64,000 bases of DNA, from contig CALUUP010000004.1 in NCBI GenBank assembly GCA_944323985.1, forward strand, positions 28,450 through 92,449. The letters run 5' to 3'. This DNA is from Candidatus Gastranaerophilales bacterium (GTDB lineage: Bacteria; Cyanobacteriota; Vampirovibrionia; Gastranaerophilales; Gastranaerophilaceae). A program made the translations under genes and the position numbers. The notes beneath the pieces were generated by a model, which saw only the letters and a program-made list of their open reading frames with translations, was not told where the DNA came from and made no database searches. How positions within the stretch are numbered: position 1 is the first letter of the stretch; every line of letters begins with the position of its first letter. Of the stretch, positions 25,566 through 34,429 are shown one piece after another.

Positions 25566-27527
25566 CTAATATATGTTTCCATACATCCAATATGTTCTAA
25601 AAACTTTTTTAACATAGTTTTTAGTTTCAGGATATGGAATTTGTTCTACAAATTCATCCGCATCATTATAGATTAGTTTAGAAAACCAATTGTTAACAGA
25701 ACCAATACCTCCATTATATGCTGATATTGCATATAAGTCCTTGTTTCCTAAAGCTTTTTTTAGATTTGTATAATATAAGCTTCCTGCGGTGATGTTAGCT
25801 ACTTCTTTACTTAAATCAGTAGGTAAGCTATGTTGATTAACGACTTCATTATATGTTGAAGGCATAAGTTGCATTAATCCACTTGCTCCAACTATGCTTT
25901 TAGCTTTTGGATTAAAGTGACTTTCTTCTTTTATAATAGATTCTATTATTATTGGGTTATTAGAGCCTTTTACTTTATCAACAATATCGTAATAATGTGT
26001 TGGGTAGACTAATCTCCATCTTAAATCTTCAAAAGTAGGTTTAATTTCTAATTCTTCCATAGCGTTTCTTGCTAGTACTGCAGAAATTGTATAATCTCCC
26101 TTCTCATACGCTATCCAGCTTTGTATAAATTTATCTTTTTTGCAAAGTTCTTCTACTAAATCATAGTCTCCAAGGTAAGCAAGTTTTACAACTAGATTAT
26201 TATCTAAAGATTTTTTGTATGGAAAAACTACAGGTTTTTCATTTAATTCTAAAAATGGTAAAACCCCATCATCTTTATATAAATTATAATTTGCCCTGTA
26301 TGCATAATAAGTATCAGGATATTTTTCTATTACTTGTTTAAAACGTAAGTTTGCGGAATCATAATGTTTTAATTTGTATGCAATTTTGCCCATAAAGTAG
26401 GTCACAGCAGGGCTTGAATTAACATTTTCGAATTTCTTTAAATGTAAAAAACCAAGCCTTTGAGCATCATAGTATTTTTTTTGCAAATATTTTGCAATAA
26501 AAACATTGTACAAAGAGTCTGCAGAAAATTGTCCATCAGGATATTTTTCATATAAAGTCCTGAAGCACGCTTCTTTATAATTATTTTCAACAACTTCGTT
26601 ACAATTTAGATATCCAATATAATCCGCTCCGGTTTGAGTTAAATTTAGGGAGTATAATTTTAAAATTCCATCTTTTCGAGAAGGAAATGTTGAAATATAG
26701 TTATCTATTACTTCAAAAACATCTTCTTGGGAAGTATTAACAGAGTGTTGTTTTAAACCTAGCTCTGTATAATAATTACCTTTTTCATTATTTCCTAATT
26801 TATATTCATTTTTGGCAAAATCTGACCAACTTTCGGCTAAAGTTGTTTTATTTAAATAATCTTTTGCTTTCTCATATTCTCCGTTTTTATAATAAGCTTT
26901 TGCAATTAATAAATTATCATAATTTGTTAAATTAATATTTAATTTTTTTATTTCATCAATACAAGATATTGCAAATCTTCCATCAGGAGCATTTTCTAAA
27001 TATGTTTTGAAATATACTAAAGCTTTTTGTTTTGCTTTATTAATTCTATTTTCGTTTTTTGGCATTTTATTTAGTTGAATTAAACCAAGATAATAATTGG
27101 AAGCAATTGCATAATCACTTGTTGGATATTTTTTTATAATTTTAGAAAAGTGTTTTTTTGCATCATTATCTCCTAATTCATACATTAATGTTGCCATATT
27201 GTATTCACTTATTGGTAATATTGCTGTTTTAGAATTAGAACGAACAATTCTATTGTATTTTTTTATACTTAACTCTTTTTTTCCCATATTAGTAGCACAT
27301 CTTGCTTGTCTGAATAAGGCCGAATTTTTTAAAGTAGAACCGGACGGAACCTTATTAAATTTAGAATATGCTTTTTCGTAATCACTTTTTTTATAATCTT
27401 CTAATGCTGCTGCATAGTTCTCAACCCCTCTAGATTCCGCTGACATATGGCTATATACAAAATAACCTATAGACAATAATAATAATGTGATAACAAAATA
27501 TAAATCATACTTTTTTCTTCTTCTCAT
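25566..27527 (-). CDS. Slt-type lytic transglycosylase with TPR-like helical body
   Basis: 653 residues, near the length of Slt70. A single N-terminal membrane anchor or uncleaved signal (YFVITLLLLSIGYFVYS, about residues 9-26) is followed by helical repeats rich in Tyr, Lys and Asn (about 35-500), then the SLT catalytic domain (about 510-650). The catalytic Glu is in SIIKEESHFNPKAKS, followed by GASGLMQLMPSTY and ISAYNGGIGSVNNW, all characteristic. It should cleave peptidoglycan glycan strands in the periplasm. Starts ATG with GGAAAAG upstream. It precedes tmk on the same strand. Confidence 0.92.
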   Translation of the reverse strand: MRRRKKYDLYFVITLLLLSIGYFVYSHMSAESRGVENYAAALEDYKKSDYEKAYSKFNKVPSGSTLKNSALFRQARCATNMGKKELSIKKYNRIVRSNSKTAILPISEYNMATLMYELGDNDAKKHFSKIIKKYPTSDYAIASNYYLGLIQLNKMPKNENRINKAKQKALVYFKTYLENAPDGRFAISCIDEIKKLNINLTNYDNLLIAKAYYKNGEYEKAKDYLNKTTLAESWSDFAKNEYKLGNNEKGNYYTELGLKQHSVNTSQEDVFEVIDNYISTFPSRKDGILKLYSLNLTQTGADYIGYLNCNEVVENNYKEACFRTLYEKYPDGQFSADSLYNVFIAKYLQKKYYDAQRLGFLHLKKFENVNSSPAVTYFMGKIAYKLKHYDSANLRFKQVIEKYPDTYYAYRANYNLYKDDGVLPFLELNEKPVVFPYKKSLDNNLVVKLAYLGDYDLVEELCKKDKFIQSWIAYEKGDYTISAVLARNAMEELEIKPTFEDLRWRLVYPTHYYDIVDKVKGSNNPIIIESIIKEESHFNPKAKSIVGASGLMQLMPSTYNEVVNQHSLPTDLSKEVANITAGSLYYTNLKKALGNKDLYAISAYNGGIGSVNNWFSKLIYNDADEFVEQIPYPETKNYVKKVFRTYWMYGNIY

Positions 27528-27708
27528 TCAAATCTTTTCCATTCTTTAAATTAATCTTCTTAGTTACAAATGTCTAAAGAAATCTTTATAAAAACATTTT
27601 ATTATAATTTTATGCAAAAACAAAATAACGTAATAAAAAATTACATTTTAATATCAGAACCAATTACAATTAACTATAACGATTTTTTCAAAAATACAGA
27701 ATTTAAAA

Positions 27709-28716
27709 TTACTGATAACTTGAAATATCATAAACTCTTAATGCAAAATAAGGTTTAGATTTGTTTTTTTCCTTTACAAAAACAACAAATGTATCATCAA
27801 AATAAAATAATCTAGGTTCTTCTTGAGGTAATAAAGCTGTTGTCATAGCAGTTAAAGCCGCTTCACTTTTTAATTTTACCCCTGTATTATTCATTTCAAA
27901 TTTTACAGATTCTAAAGCCTGCTCTATTATTAAATTAGTACCCTTAACTCTTTTATTAGCTAATTCTTCAAAATTCTTTTCTTCGAAAAATTTCAAATTA
28001 GGAACTCTTAGTTCATCGGTATCACTAAAAGAATTGTTTCCAGAATAAATATTTGCTTTTTTTAGCATATCAGAATATATGTAATTAAAAGTCTTGGTAT
28101 TGTGCGTTTTATATAAAAAGACCTCATCTTTAGAATTTGTATTTAAAACAACTGCGAAATCTTCGGAATTATTGTAAAATAAAACTTTTACACCACTATC
28201 TAAAACTTTATCTGATTTTGAATCAATACCAAAATATTCAGCTTCTTTATCTCTGAAATTAAAAGTTCCTAACTTATCAAAAGGATTAACAAATTCAAAA
28301 TCCTTTTTTAACATTGCATAAATTAAAAATCTATCGTCACTAGGTGTTAAATCTAATTTATCGATTATATCACTTGTTTCGTTAAATTTTTTCTTTATAG
28401 CTTTAGTAATAGTTTTTTTAGTGTTTTTTTTGATTTTACCAACATATTTATATAGATATTTTTCTGAAATATCATCTTCTGTAAAATCTTGACGATTTAA
28501 TTCATTTACAATAACAGGGGTTCCTGCTGGAAATTTAATTTGGTTAAAAGCTATTTTATCCATAAAATCATTCCAAACAAGCTGAAAAGTTCCCACCCAA
28601 ACTCTATCTTGAATATTCGTTTTAGATTGCATTGTAGGTAATATTTCAATGTTGTTTGCTAAAACTGGTGATAAAAATAATAAATTTAATAATAACGATA
28701 AAAATATTCTCTTCAT
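27709..28716 (-). CDS. Exported protein with a serpin-like C-terminal region
   Basis: 335 residues with a signal peptide (IFLSLLLNLLFLSPVLAN). No family is certain. The last 60 residues follow the layout of the serpin hinge, reactive loop and C-terminal strands: GVKLKSEAALTAMTTALL stands where serpins have a (G)TEAAAAT hinge, then LFYFDDTFVVFVKEKNKS resembles the PFLFFIRD strand, then YFALRVYDI the GRV strand. The N-terminal part (DRVWVGTFQLVWNDFMDKIA, SEKYLYKYVGKIKK) does not obviously match classical serpins and the protein is about 40 residues shorter than usual. It could be a divergent serpin-fold inhibitor or an unrelated periplasmic protein. Confidence 0.65.
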   Translation of the reverse strand: MKRIFLSLLLNLLFLSPVLANNIEILPTMQSKTNIQDRVWVGTFQLVWNDFMDKIAFNQIKFPAGTPVIVNELNRQDFTEDDISEKYLYKYVGKIKKNTKKTITKAIKKKFNETSDIIDKLDLTPSDDRFLIYAMLKKDFEFVNPFDKLGTFNFRDKEAEYFGIDSKSDKVLDSGVKVLFYNNSEDFAVVLNTNSKDEVFLYKTHNTKTFNYIYSDMLKKANIYSGNNSFSDTDELRVPNLKFFEEKNFEELANKRVKGTNLIIEQALESVKFEMNNTGVKLKSEAALTAMTTALLPQEEPRLFYFDDTFVVFVKEKNKSKPYFALRVYDISSYQ

Positions 28717-28776
28717 AATAAATAATTTTAGCAGAAATTGCTAAATTATACAAATTTTTTATGCTAGGATGTTTTT

Positions 28777-29865
28777 ATGAAAATTGCAAATTTTAAAGTT
28801 GAAGAATGGATGAATAACTATACAGCATCTGCTAAATATGATTTAACAACAACTTGTATAGCTCCATTAAGTATTAATGAATTAGATTACGGTACAGAAA
28901 TTTTTAATAAGCATTTGGATTATGGGGAAATTAAAGGTTCCAAAGCTTTAAGAGAAGAAATAAAAAAACTTTATAAAAATCAAGAAATAGATAATATAAC
29001 AACTGCTCATGGAGCAATTGGCGCAAATCAGTTGGTATTTTTTTCGTTATTAGAAAGTGGAGATGAAGTTGTATCAATAGTTCCAACATATCAGCAACAT
29101 TATTCAATTCCGGAATCTTTGGGTTGTAATGTAAAATTATATTTTTTAAAAGAGGAAAATAATTGGCTTCCTGATGTAGAAGAATTAGAAAAGGTTCTTT
29201 CTTCTAGAACAAAATTACTATGTTTAAATAATCCAAATAACCCGACAGGAAGTGTTATTCCAGATTATATGTTGTCTGAAATAGTTGATTTAGCAAAAAA
29301 ATATAATTTTTGGATTTTATCAGATGAGGTTTATAGAGGGTTAAATTTATATGGTAAATCTTATTCTTTATCCATAGCTGATATTTATGATAAAGGAATA
29401 TCTGTAGGAAGTATGTCTAAAACTTATTCTTTACCAGGTTTAAGAGTAGGTTGGATTGTTGCCAGAGAAGATTTAATAAATGAAATAAATCATCAAAGGC
29501 AATATAATACTATAAGTATAAGTATTTTGGATGATTATTTTGCGACGATAGCTTTAAAAAATAAAGATAATATTGCAACTAGAAATTTTAAGATACTTAA
29601 AAATAACTTAGAGATATTAAAACTTTGGTTAAATGCAAATCCTAATTTTACTTGTGTTTTACCAACTGGCGGAACGACAATTTTATTAAAATATAATCAA
29701 GAACTTTCCTCAAAAAAATTCTGTTATAATTTATTAAAACAAACGGGAGTAGCTTTACTTCCAGGAGAAACTTTTGAAATGGAAGGTTTTGTTAGATTAG
29801 GATATTGTGCTTCAGATTTGAGTAAGGCTTTGAACCTAATATCATTTTACACAAATACTTATTAA
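28777..29865 (+). CDS. PLP-dependent aminotransferase, class I/II
   Basis: 362 residues, fold-type I. Lys215 in GSMSKTYSLPGLRVGW is the expected Schiff-base lysine; NNPNNPTG binds the cofactor, LSDEVYRGL carries the conserved Asp and Tyr, and a C-terminal Arg (FVRLGYC) contacts the substrate carboxylate. Substrate is not predictable; the family includes aspartate-type, capreomycidine-synthase-like and other transaminases. A TATGCT box and AGGA ribosome binding site lie just upstream. Its 3' end overlaps the convergent gatD gene by 4 bases. Confidence 0.87.
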   Translation: MKIANFKVEEWMNNYTASAKYDLTTTCIAPLSINELDYGTEIFNKHLDYGEIKGSKALREEIKKLYKNQEIDNITTAHGAIGANQLVFFSLLESGDEVVSIVPTYQQHYSIPESLGCNVKLYFLKEENNWLPDVEELEKVLSSRTKLLCLNNPNNPTGSVIPDYMLSEIVDLAKKYNFWILSDEVYRGLNLYGKSYSLSIADIYDKGISVGSMSKTYSLPGLRVGWIVAREDLINEINHQRQYNTISISILDDYFATIALKNKDNIATRNFKILKNNLEILKLWLNANPNFTCVLPTGGTTILLKYNQELSSKKFCYNLLKQTGVALLPGETFEMEGFVRLGYCASDLSKALNLISFYTNTY

Positions 29866-30566
29866 TATTTTTTATTTATAAGAGAATAATGAGTTTTAAA
29901 TTCTATTTCACTATTTATATCATCAGGTTTAGTTCCAAGAGCTAATTCGATTAAATAATCTGCGAAATGAGGATTTTTAGGTAAAAAAGAACCGTGCAAA
30001 TATGTGCCAAAAACATTTTTATATCTTGCACCTTCTGAAAAGTCTTTTCCATTATTACCATATCCTACCGCTACAGTTCCAAGCGGAATGGTTTCACCTT
30101 CTAAAAACGTTAATCCACTATGATTTTCAAAACCAACAAGAGAATTTGGTTCTACAAAATCTGTTTTTACCGTGACATTCCCAATAAATCTTTTTTCTCC
30201 GGCAACAGTATATGCATCAATTAATTCTATTCCAAGAATTTTTTCTTCATTTTTAGGCTGATAATAGTTTCCAAATAATTGGTAACCACCACAAATTCCA
30301 AGAAATACTGCTAATTTATCTCGTTGTTCAAGCAAGAAATCTTTATGTTTTAACAATTCTTTTGAAACTTCAATCTGTTGTTTATCCTGACCACCGCCAA
30401 TGAAATAAATATCATGTTCTTTTATAGGATCTCCAATATTTATTTCATTAATTTCAACGTTTAAATTTCGCCATTCACACCTTTTTTTTAATGTAATTAT
30501 ATTGCCGATATCACCATATATATTTAGTAATTTAGGATATAAATGAGCTATTTTTATAGTTTTCAC
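29862..30566 (-). CDS. gatD: Lipid II isoglutaminyl synthase, glutamine amidotransferase subunit GatD
   Basis: 234 residues, a stand-alone CobB/CobQ-like class I glutamine amidotransferase of GatD length. Catalytic Cys92 lies in FLGICGGYQLFG and the catalytic His in GTYLHGSFLPKNPHFADY. The N-terminal HLYPKLLNIYGDIGNI is a hallmark of the family. With MurT it amidates the D-Glu of the peptidoglycan stem peptide. MurT is not adjacent; instead gatD overlaps the recO stop by 4 bases. The partner must be encoded elsewhere. Confidence 0.88.
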   Translation of the reverse strand: MKTIKIAHLYPKLLNIYGDIGNIITLKKRCEWRNLNVEINEINIGDPIKEHDIYFIGGGQDKQQIEVSKELLKHKDFLLEQRDKLAVFLGICGGYQLFGNYYQPKNEEKILGIELIDAYTVAGEKRFIGNVTVKTDFVEPNSLVGFENHSGLTFLEGETIPLGTVAVGYGNNGKDFSEGARYKNVFGTYLHGSFLPKNPHFADYLIELALGTKPDDINSEIEFKTHYSLINKKY

Positions 30567-31327
30567 GCCAAGTTTTCCTTAATTAATTTAATAGATTTTT
30601 GTTTTTTATTTGTATGAGTTTTTATGTATTCATCAAGAAGGTTAAAACAAACCTGACAAACTTTTTCATTTGCTTTTTTATCATAATCACTCTCAAAATC
30701 AAAATCAAATTGTAACATTGCTTGTAAAAAATCTCTAATTTTATAATGCATTTTTAATTTTACTCCGAGATGTTCATTGCAATCTTCGCAAATAATACCT
30801 CCCATTTTTGAAGAGAAATACATATTTTCGTTTAAGACTTGTTCTCTGCAGCATAGGCAACTATCAAGTTCTACACAAAATCCCATTATTAATAGTATTT
30901 TTAATTGAAATTTTATTGTTGCGATAAGCATTTCTTTTTTGTTAGAAGAATTCGCAATTTTATTTAAAGCTTTATATAGTAAGCTATAAATTTCTTCAGA
31001 AGCATTTTCAGAACCTTCACCAAGGTTAATAATTATTTCTGATACGTAAGAAGAAAGCATAAGTTTATCAAAATCTTCTCTTGATTTTTTAAAATTATTA
31101 ATTGTTTGAGCTTGAATTATTGTATCTAAGGAACGTCCTTTTAATAACTGAATTGTATTAGCAACAAGAAGATCCATTCTTGCACCCAATTTACTTTTTG
31201 GTTTTTTAATTCCTTTGGCAACACCTTTAATAAGTCCGTTTTCTTTTGAATACATTACAATAATTTTGTCGGCATCATTCAAATTGTAAGATTTTAAATT
31301 TATAGCTTCTGTCACGTAATTATTCAT
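30563..31327 (-). CDS. recO: DNA repair protein RecO
   Basis: About 254 residues from MNNYVTEAINLKSYN, the usual RecO opening; an upstream ATG at 31435 lies deep inside pilT and is not used. The N-terminal OB fold (about 1-80) contains DKIIVMYSKENGLIKGVAKG; the helical C-terminal part holds a four-cysteine zinc site (LCCREQV and GGIICEDC). It loads RecA on SSB-coated DNA with RecR. It overlaps pilT by 8 bases and gatD by 4 bases. Confidence 0.88.
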   Translation of the reverse strand: MNNYVTEAINLKSYNLNDADKIIVMYSKENGLIKGVAKGIKKPKSKLGARMDLLVANTIQLLKGRSLDTIIQAQTINNFKKSREDFDKLMLSSYVSEIIINLGEGSENASEEIYSLLYKALNKIANSSNKKEMLIATIKFQLKILLIMGFCVELDSCLCCREQVLNENMYFSSKMGGIICEDCNEHLGVKLKMHYKIRDFLQAMLQFDFDFESDYDKKANEKVCQVCFNLLDEYIKTHTNKKQKSIKLIKENLA

Positions 31328-32417
31328 AATAAGCTTTAGTTCCCTGATATGCTCCTCTAAATATTTTTTCCAGTTCATTTTTATCGTTTGAATTGGCAAT
31401 AGCTTCTTCTTTTGAGATAAGTCCTTTATCAACAAGAATGGCTAGTGAAGTATTTAATGATATCATATCATCAATATTGTTCTCTCTAAGAAGATTGTAA
31501 ATTTCTTCGGAGTTATCTTTTATTAAGTAATCTTTAACAGTAGGTGTTACAACCATAATTTCGCAAGCCGGGTATCTTGTATCTTTACTTTCTGAGTATA
31601 TTAATTTTTGAGCTATTGTAGCTCTAAGAGTTTCACTAAGTTGTTTTCTTATGAGTTGTCTATTTGATTCTTCGTACATATTCACAATTCTGTTTATAGT
31701 TTGAACTGCATCATTTGTATGAAGCGTTGATAATACAAGATGACCTGTTTCGGAAGCTTTAAGTGCAGCATCCATTGTTTCTTTATCTCTTATTTCTCCA
31801 ATAAATATAACATCAGGATCTTGTCTAAGAGCATATTTAAGACCGTCAGAGAAATTTTTTGTATCGACGCCAATTTGTCTTTGCGAAACAATACTATTCT
31901 TACATTCAAAAATATATTCAATAGGATCTTCAACTGTAATTACGTGTTTTGCGTATTTCAAGTTTATTTGGTTTATAAGAGCAGCGATAGTAGTAGATTT
32001 ACCGCAACCAGTAGGTCCTGTGACAAGTATAATTCCGTTTTTGTATTCAATAAAATTTTCAAGCATATTAGGAAGAGATAATTCAGATAATAAAGAAATA
32101 TTGTAAGGGATATTTCTTATTACGAGACCTGGATATCCAACTTGTCTATTGTAATTGATTCTAAATCTTGAGCAGCCTTTAATTTCAAACATAAAGTCAA
32201 CATCGCAAAGAGTTAGGATTTCATCTCTAATTGCAGTAGGAGCAATTTCAAGAATTGCGTTGTCAATTTCTTCTTTTGTTAAAGGTGCAGCATTAGTTTT
32301 TTTGATAAATCCGTTTTTTCTAATATACGGGACTTGTCCGACTTTTAAGTGTTCGTCAGAAGCTCCTATCGCGACAGCATTTTTTAAAAATTGTAAAATG
32401 TTAAACTTCTCTTCCAT
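31320..32417 (-). CDS. pilT: Type IV pilus retraction ATPase PilT
   Basis: 365 residues, typical of PilT. N-terminal PAS-like domain (about 1-100), Walker A VTGPTGCGKSTT (about residue 130), the Asp box (ITVEDPIEYI), Walker B DPDVIFIGEIRD, and the His box TGHLVLSTLHTNDA. It powers pilus retraction or acts as a secretion-type ATPase. No other pilus gene adjoins it, but a prepilin-like fusion protein lies 25 kb away. The start has AGGAG 8 bases upstream. First gene of pilT-recO-gatD. Confidence 0.93.
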   Translation of the reverse strand: MEEKFNILQFLKNAVAIGASDEHLKVGQVPYIRKNGFIKKTNAAPLTKEEIDNAILEIAPTAIRDEILTLCDVDFMFEIKGCSRFRINYNRQVGYPGLVIRNIPYNISLLSELSLPNMLENFIEYKNGIILVTGPTGCGKSTTIAALINQINLKYAKHVITVEDPIEYIFECKNSIVSQRQIGVDTKNFSDGLKYALRQDPDVIFIGEIRDKETMDAALKASETGHLVLSTLHTNDAVQTINRIVNMYEESNRQLIRKQLSETLRATIAQKLIYSESKDTRYPACEIMVVTPTVKDYLIKDNSEEIYNLLRENNIDDMISLNTSLAILVDKGLISKEEAIANSNDKNELEKIFRGAYQGTKAYYE

Positions 32418-32518
32418 ACATAATCTCCTAGTTAAAGGATATCATTATAAACTTAATTTGACAATAATGTAAAAAAAGATTTAAAAAGGAAGAGTTTTAT
32501 AATAACTAAAAGATTTTT

Positions 32519-32878
32519 TTAGCAGGAGTAGCTACAGCTGCTGCTAAAAGAAGAAACGCTAGAAGAAGAGAATGAGCTGAAAGAAGCAGACGCAATAGAA
32601 CCGCAAGATTCTCCACCTCCAACATATGCTATAGAACCACAAGATTCTCCGGCATTAGAATAAGCAATAGAACCATTAGTTTCACAGCTTTCAGCAAAAG
32701 TCATGATAGTAGAATCACTTGGTCCTGAATAGAAGCTGCAAGTGTCCATATTGTTTTCTGAATTAGTAAAAATTAAACTTGAGTTATCTGAAATCAAATG
32801 AGTTGATTTAGGAGTTACATCAGCTCCGATAAATTTAAAGCAAGTTGATTTGTTTTCGTCAGTTGTTAAAGTTAGCAT
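32519..32878 (-). CDS. Cys/Ser-rich repeat protein, 119 residues
   Basis: No family recognised. N-terminal half (1-55) is an ordinary mixed sequence (LTTDENKSTCFKFIGADV). The second half repeats a short unit, ESCETNGSIAYSNAG, ESCGSIAYVGGG, ESCGSIASASFS, and the last 20 residues are almost only Ser, Phe and Cys, ending CSYSC. No signal peptide or membrane helix. The start has GAGG 8 bases upstream. Its promoter shares a two-box layout with two other unusual genes here. It may be a structural surface or cross-linked protein, or a precursor of a modified peptide (leader plus Ser/Cys core); no modifying enzyme is adjacent. Confidence 0.7.
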   Translation of the reverse strand: MLTLTTDENKSTCFKFIGADVTPKSTHLISDNSSLIFTNSENNMDTCSFYSGPSDSTIMTFAESCETNGSIAYSNAGESCGSIAYVGGGESCGSIASASFSSFSSSSVSSFSSSCSYSC

Positions 32879-32910
32879 ATTTATTATCCTCAGAATTTAA
32901 ATCATCATCT

Positions 32911-32968
32911 ACATATATATAAAGTAGATAAAAAAATTGTGATTTCAGAAAAGGTTGATATCTTTACA
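32911..32968 (-). promoter_or_regulatory. Two-box upstream element of the Cys/Ser-rich gene
   Basis: On the minus strand, TTTGTAAA with core TGTAAA at 32968-32963, then exactly 36 bases, then TACTTTATATATATGT at 32926-32911. The same layout stands before the genes at 56826 and 62305. Confidence 0.5.
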
Positions 32969-33028
32969 AATTTTAACAAAACGATTTGTAAATTTTTGTA
33001 AATTCTTAAAGTAAAAGAAAAACGAATA

Positions 33029-33057
33029 TTGACACTGATTTATGTTTGGATTACGAT
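33029..33057 (+). promoter_or_regulatory. Promoter of the S10 ribosomal protein operon
   Basis: A perfect TTGACA (33029-33034), 17-base spacer and TACGAT (33052-33057). It gives a leader of about 100 bases before rpsJ. Confidence 0.75.
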
Positions 33058-33087
33058 TGTACTGCTATAGTCGAAAGTAATAGCCGG

Positions 33088-33125
33088 ATTGCAGTAGGAA
33101 AGTGATTTTGCTACATAATTGCAAT
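33088..33125 (+). promoter_or_regulatory. Structured rpsJ leader
   Basis: ATTGCA (33088-33093) pairs with TGCAAT (33120-33125) and GTAG (33094-33097) with CTAC (33111-33114), leaving a 5-base bulge and a 13-base loop. A candidate autoregulatory site in the operon leader. Confidence 0.4.
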
Positions 33126-33163
33126 TTGAGAAGGTAAATACATAAAACAAAAAGGAATGAAAA

Positions 33164-33481
33164 ATGACAACAGCTAAAAGACAAAGAATTAGAGTTTGTT
33201 TAAGATCTTACGAACACAAATTAGTTGACGTATCAGCTGAGAAAATCGTAGAAACAGCAAAAAGAACAGACGCTAAAGTAGCGGGTCCAATTCCTTTACC
33301 TACAAAGAGACGTATATATTGTGTATTGCGTTCACCACACGTAGATAAGAAATCAAGAGAACATTTCGAAATACGTACACACAAACGCATTATCGATATT
33401 TACGAACCTACTCAACAAACAACAGAAGAATTGAGTAGATTAGATTTGCCAGCTGGCGTAGATATTGAAGTTAAGTTATAA
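33164..33481 (+). CDS. rpsJ: 30S ribosomal protein S10
   Basis: 105 residues, full length. [18 protein letters not shown] and the long loop [20 protein letters not shown] are characteristic. S10 is part of the 30S head and also binds NusB in antitermination. AAGGA ribosome binding site. It opens the operon directly from its own promoter, without the str genes (S12, S7, EF-G, EF-Tu) upstream. A 228-base structured spacer separates it from rplC. Confidence 0.97.
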   Translation: MTTAKRQRIRVCLRSYEHKLVDVSAEKIVETAKRTDAKVAGPIPLPTKRRIYCVLRSPHVDKKSREHFEIRTHKRIIDIYEPTQQTTEELSRLDLPAGVDIEVKL

Positions 33482-33488
33482 TTTTAGA

Positions 33489-33690
33489 TTTCTGTAAAAG
33501 AGCGAATTAGCAGAAATAAGATTGTAATCAAATTGAAAACTTAATAAGCATTATGCATATAATGTGAACTACGACGTCCAAGCGGCGGGAGGTGAAAACC
33601 CTCAGGGGCAACCCAAATAGGTAAAGAGTAAGATAGTAGCGCTCGCAAGAAGAAAGGCATATTGGTACTAGGCATTTTGCTGAGTATATA
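33489..33690 (+). ncRNA. Structured RNA element between rpsJ and rplC (candidate r-protein leader)
   Basis: A GC-richer, non-coding stretch with several hairpins: ATTTCTG/CAGAAAT (33489-33518 region), CATTAT-GCAT-ATAATG (33549-33564), two adjoining GNRA-type hairpins near 33590-33613 (GGT-GAAA-ACC and GGG-GCAA-CCC), and TACTAGGCA pairing with TGCTGAGTA (about 33666-33686, one mismatch and one wobble). No protein frame crosses it. It may bind L3 or L4 to control the genes below. I could not match it to a named RNA family. Confidence 0.5.
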
Positions 33691-33709
33691 TGTCGGAAAG
33701 GAAAGACAC

Positions 33710-34345
33710 ATGACACTAGGTGTAATAGGTAAAAAAGTAGGGATGACTCAAATCTTTGATTCAGAAGGTTTGGCAGTTCCTGTTACAGTAATCAAGGTTG
33801 ACAAAACAGTTGTAACACAAGTTAAGACTGTAGAAACTGATGGTTACAATGCTATACAAGTTGGTACAATTGCAGCAAAGGAAAAACATTTAACAAAGGC
33901 TGAAATTGGACACTTCAAGAAAAACGGATTGGATAACTACAGACATTTGCAAGAATTCAGAGTAGAAAATCCATCTGACTATAAAGTTGGTCAAGAAATC
34001 GATTTATCAGTATTGAATGATGTTCAAAAAGTTGATGTAACAGGTACATCAATAGGTAAAGGTTTCCAAGGTACAGTAAAAAGATGGAACTTTGGAAGAG
34101 GGCCAATGGCACACGGTTCAAAGAATCATAGAGAACCAGGTTCAATTGGTGCAGGTACAACTCCAAGCCGTGTTATCAAAGGTAAAAGAATGGCTGGAAA
34201 TATGGGTAATGAAAGAGTTACTATTACAAAATTAAAACTAGTTAAGGTAGATGCAGAAAACGGTTTAGTTTTAGTAAAAGGTTCAGTACCAGGTTGTGAA
34301 GGAAGATTAGTAACAATTGTTCCAACAAGAACAAAATGGAATTAA
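33710..34345 (+). CDS. rplC: 50S ribosomal protein L3
   Basis: About 211 residues from MTLGVIGKKVGMTQIFD, the standard L3 start, with GGAAAGG upstream; an in-frame ATG/GTG earlier (33662) lies in the leader. The central loop with the methylated-Gln region (KNHREPGSIGAGTTPSRV) and HGSKNHR are clear. It binds 23S rRNA near the peptidyl transferase centre. Confidence 0.96.
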   Translation: MTLGVIGKKVGMTQIFDSEGLAVPVTVIKVDKTVVTQVKTVETDGYNAIQVGTIAAKEKHLTKAEIGHFKKNGLDNYRHLQEFRVENPSDYKVGQEIDLSVLNDVQKVDVTGTSIGKGFQGTVKRWNFGRGPMAHGSKNHREPGSIGAGTTPSRVIKGKRMAGNMGNERVTITKLKLVKVDAENGLVLVKGSVPGCEGRLVTIVPTRTKWN

Positions 34346-34368
34346 TAATTAGGTAATATACAACCGAT

Positions 34369-34398
34369 CTTGCCATATAAAGCCTAGAGATAGGCAAG
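34369..34398 (+). promoter_or_regulatory. Alternative-fold hairpin before rplD
   Basis: GCCTA-GAGA-TAGGC (34382-34395) forms a tight GNRA hairpin, while CTTGCC (34369-34374) can pair instead with GGCAAG (34393-34398). The two structures exclude each other and lie about 35 bases before the rplD start. Confidence 0.35.
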
Positions 34399-34429
34399 GG
34401 GTAAGCGGAAATCAAAAGGAAAAAAGAAA

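Noticed and set aside
27570..27758. 62-codon plus-strand frame between the transglycosylase and the serpin-like gene
   Set aside because: No ribosome binding site, AT-driven composition, and its end overlaps the 3' end of a better-supported minus-strand gene.
33662..33709. Longer N-terminus for L3
   Set aside because: The extra 16 residues do not match L3 and lie in the structured leader; the ATG at 33710 has the ribosome binding site and the family start.
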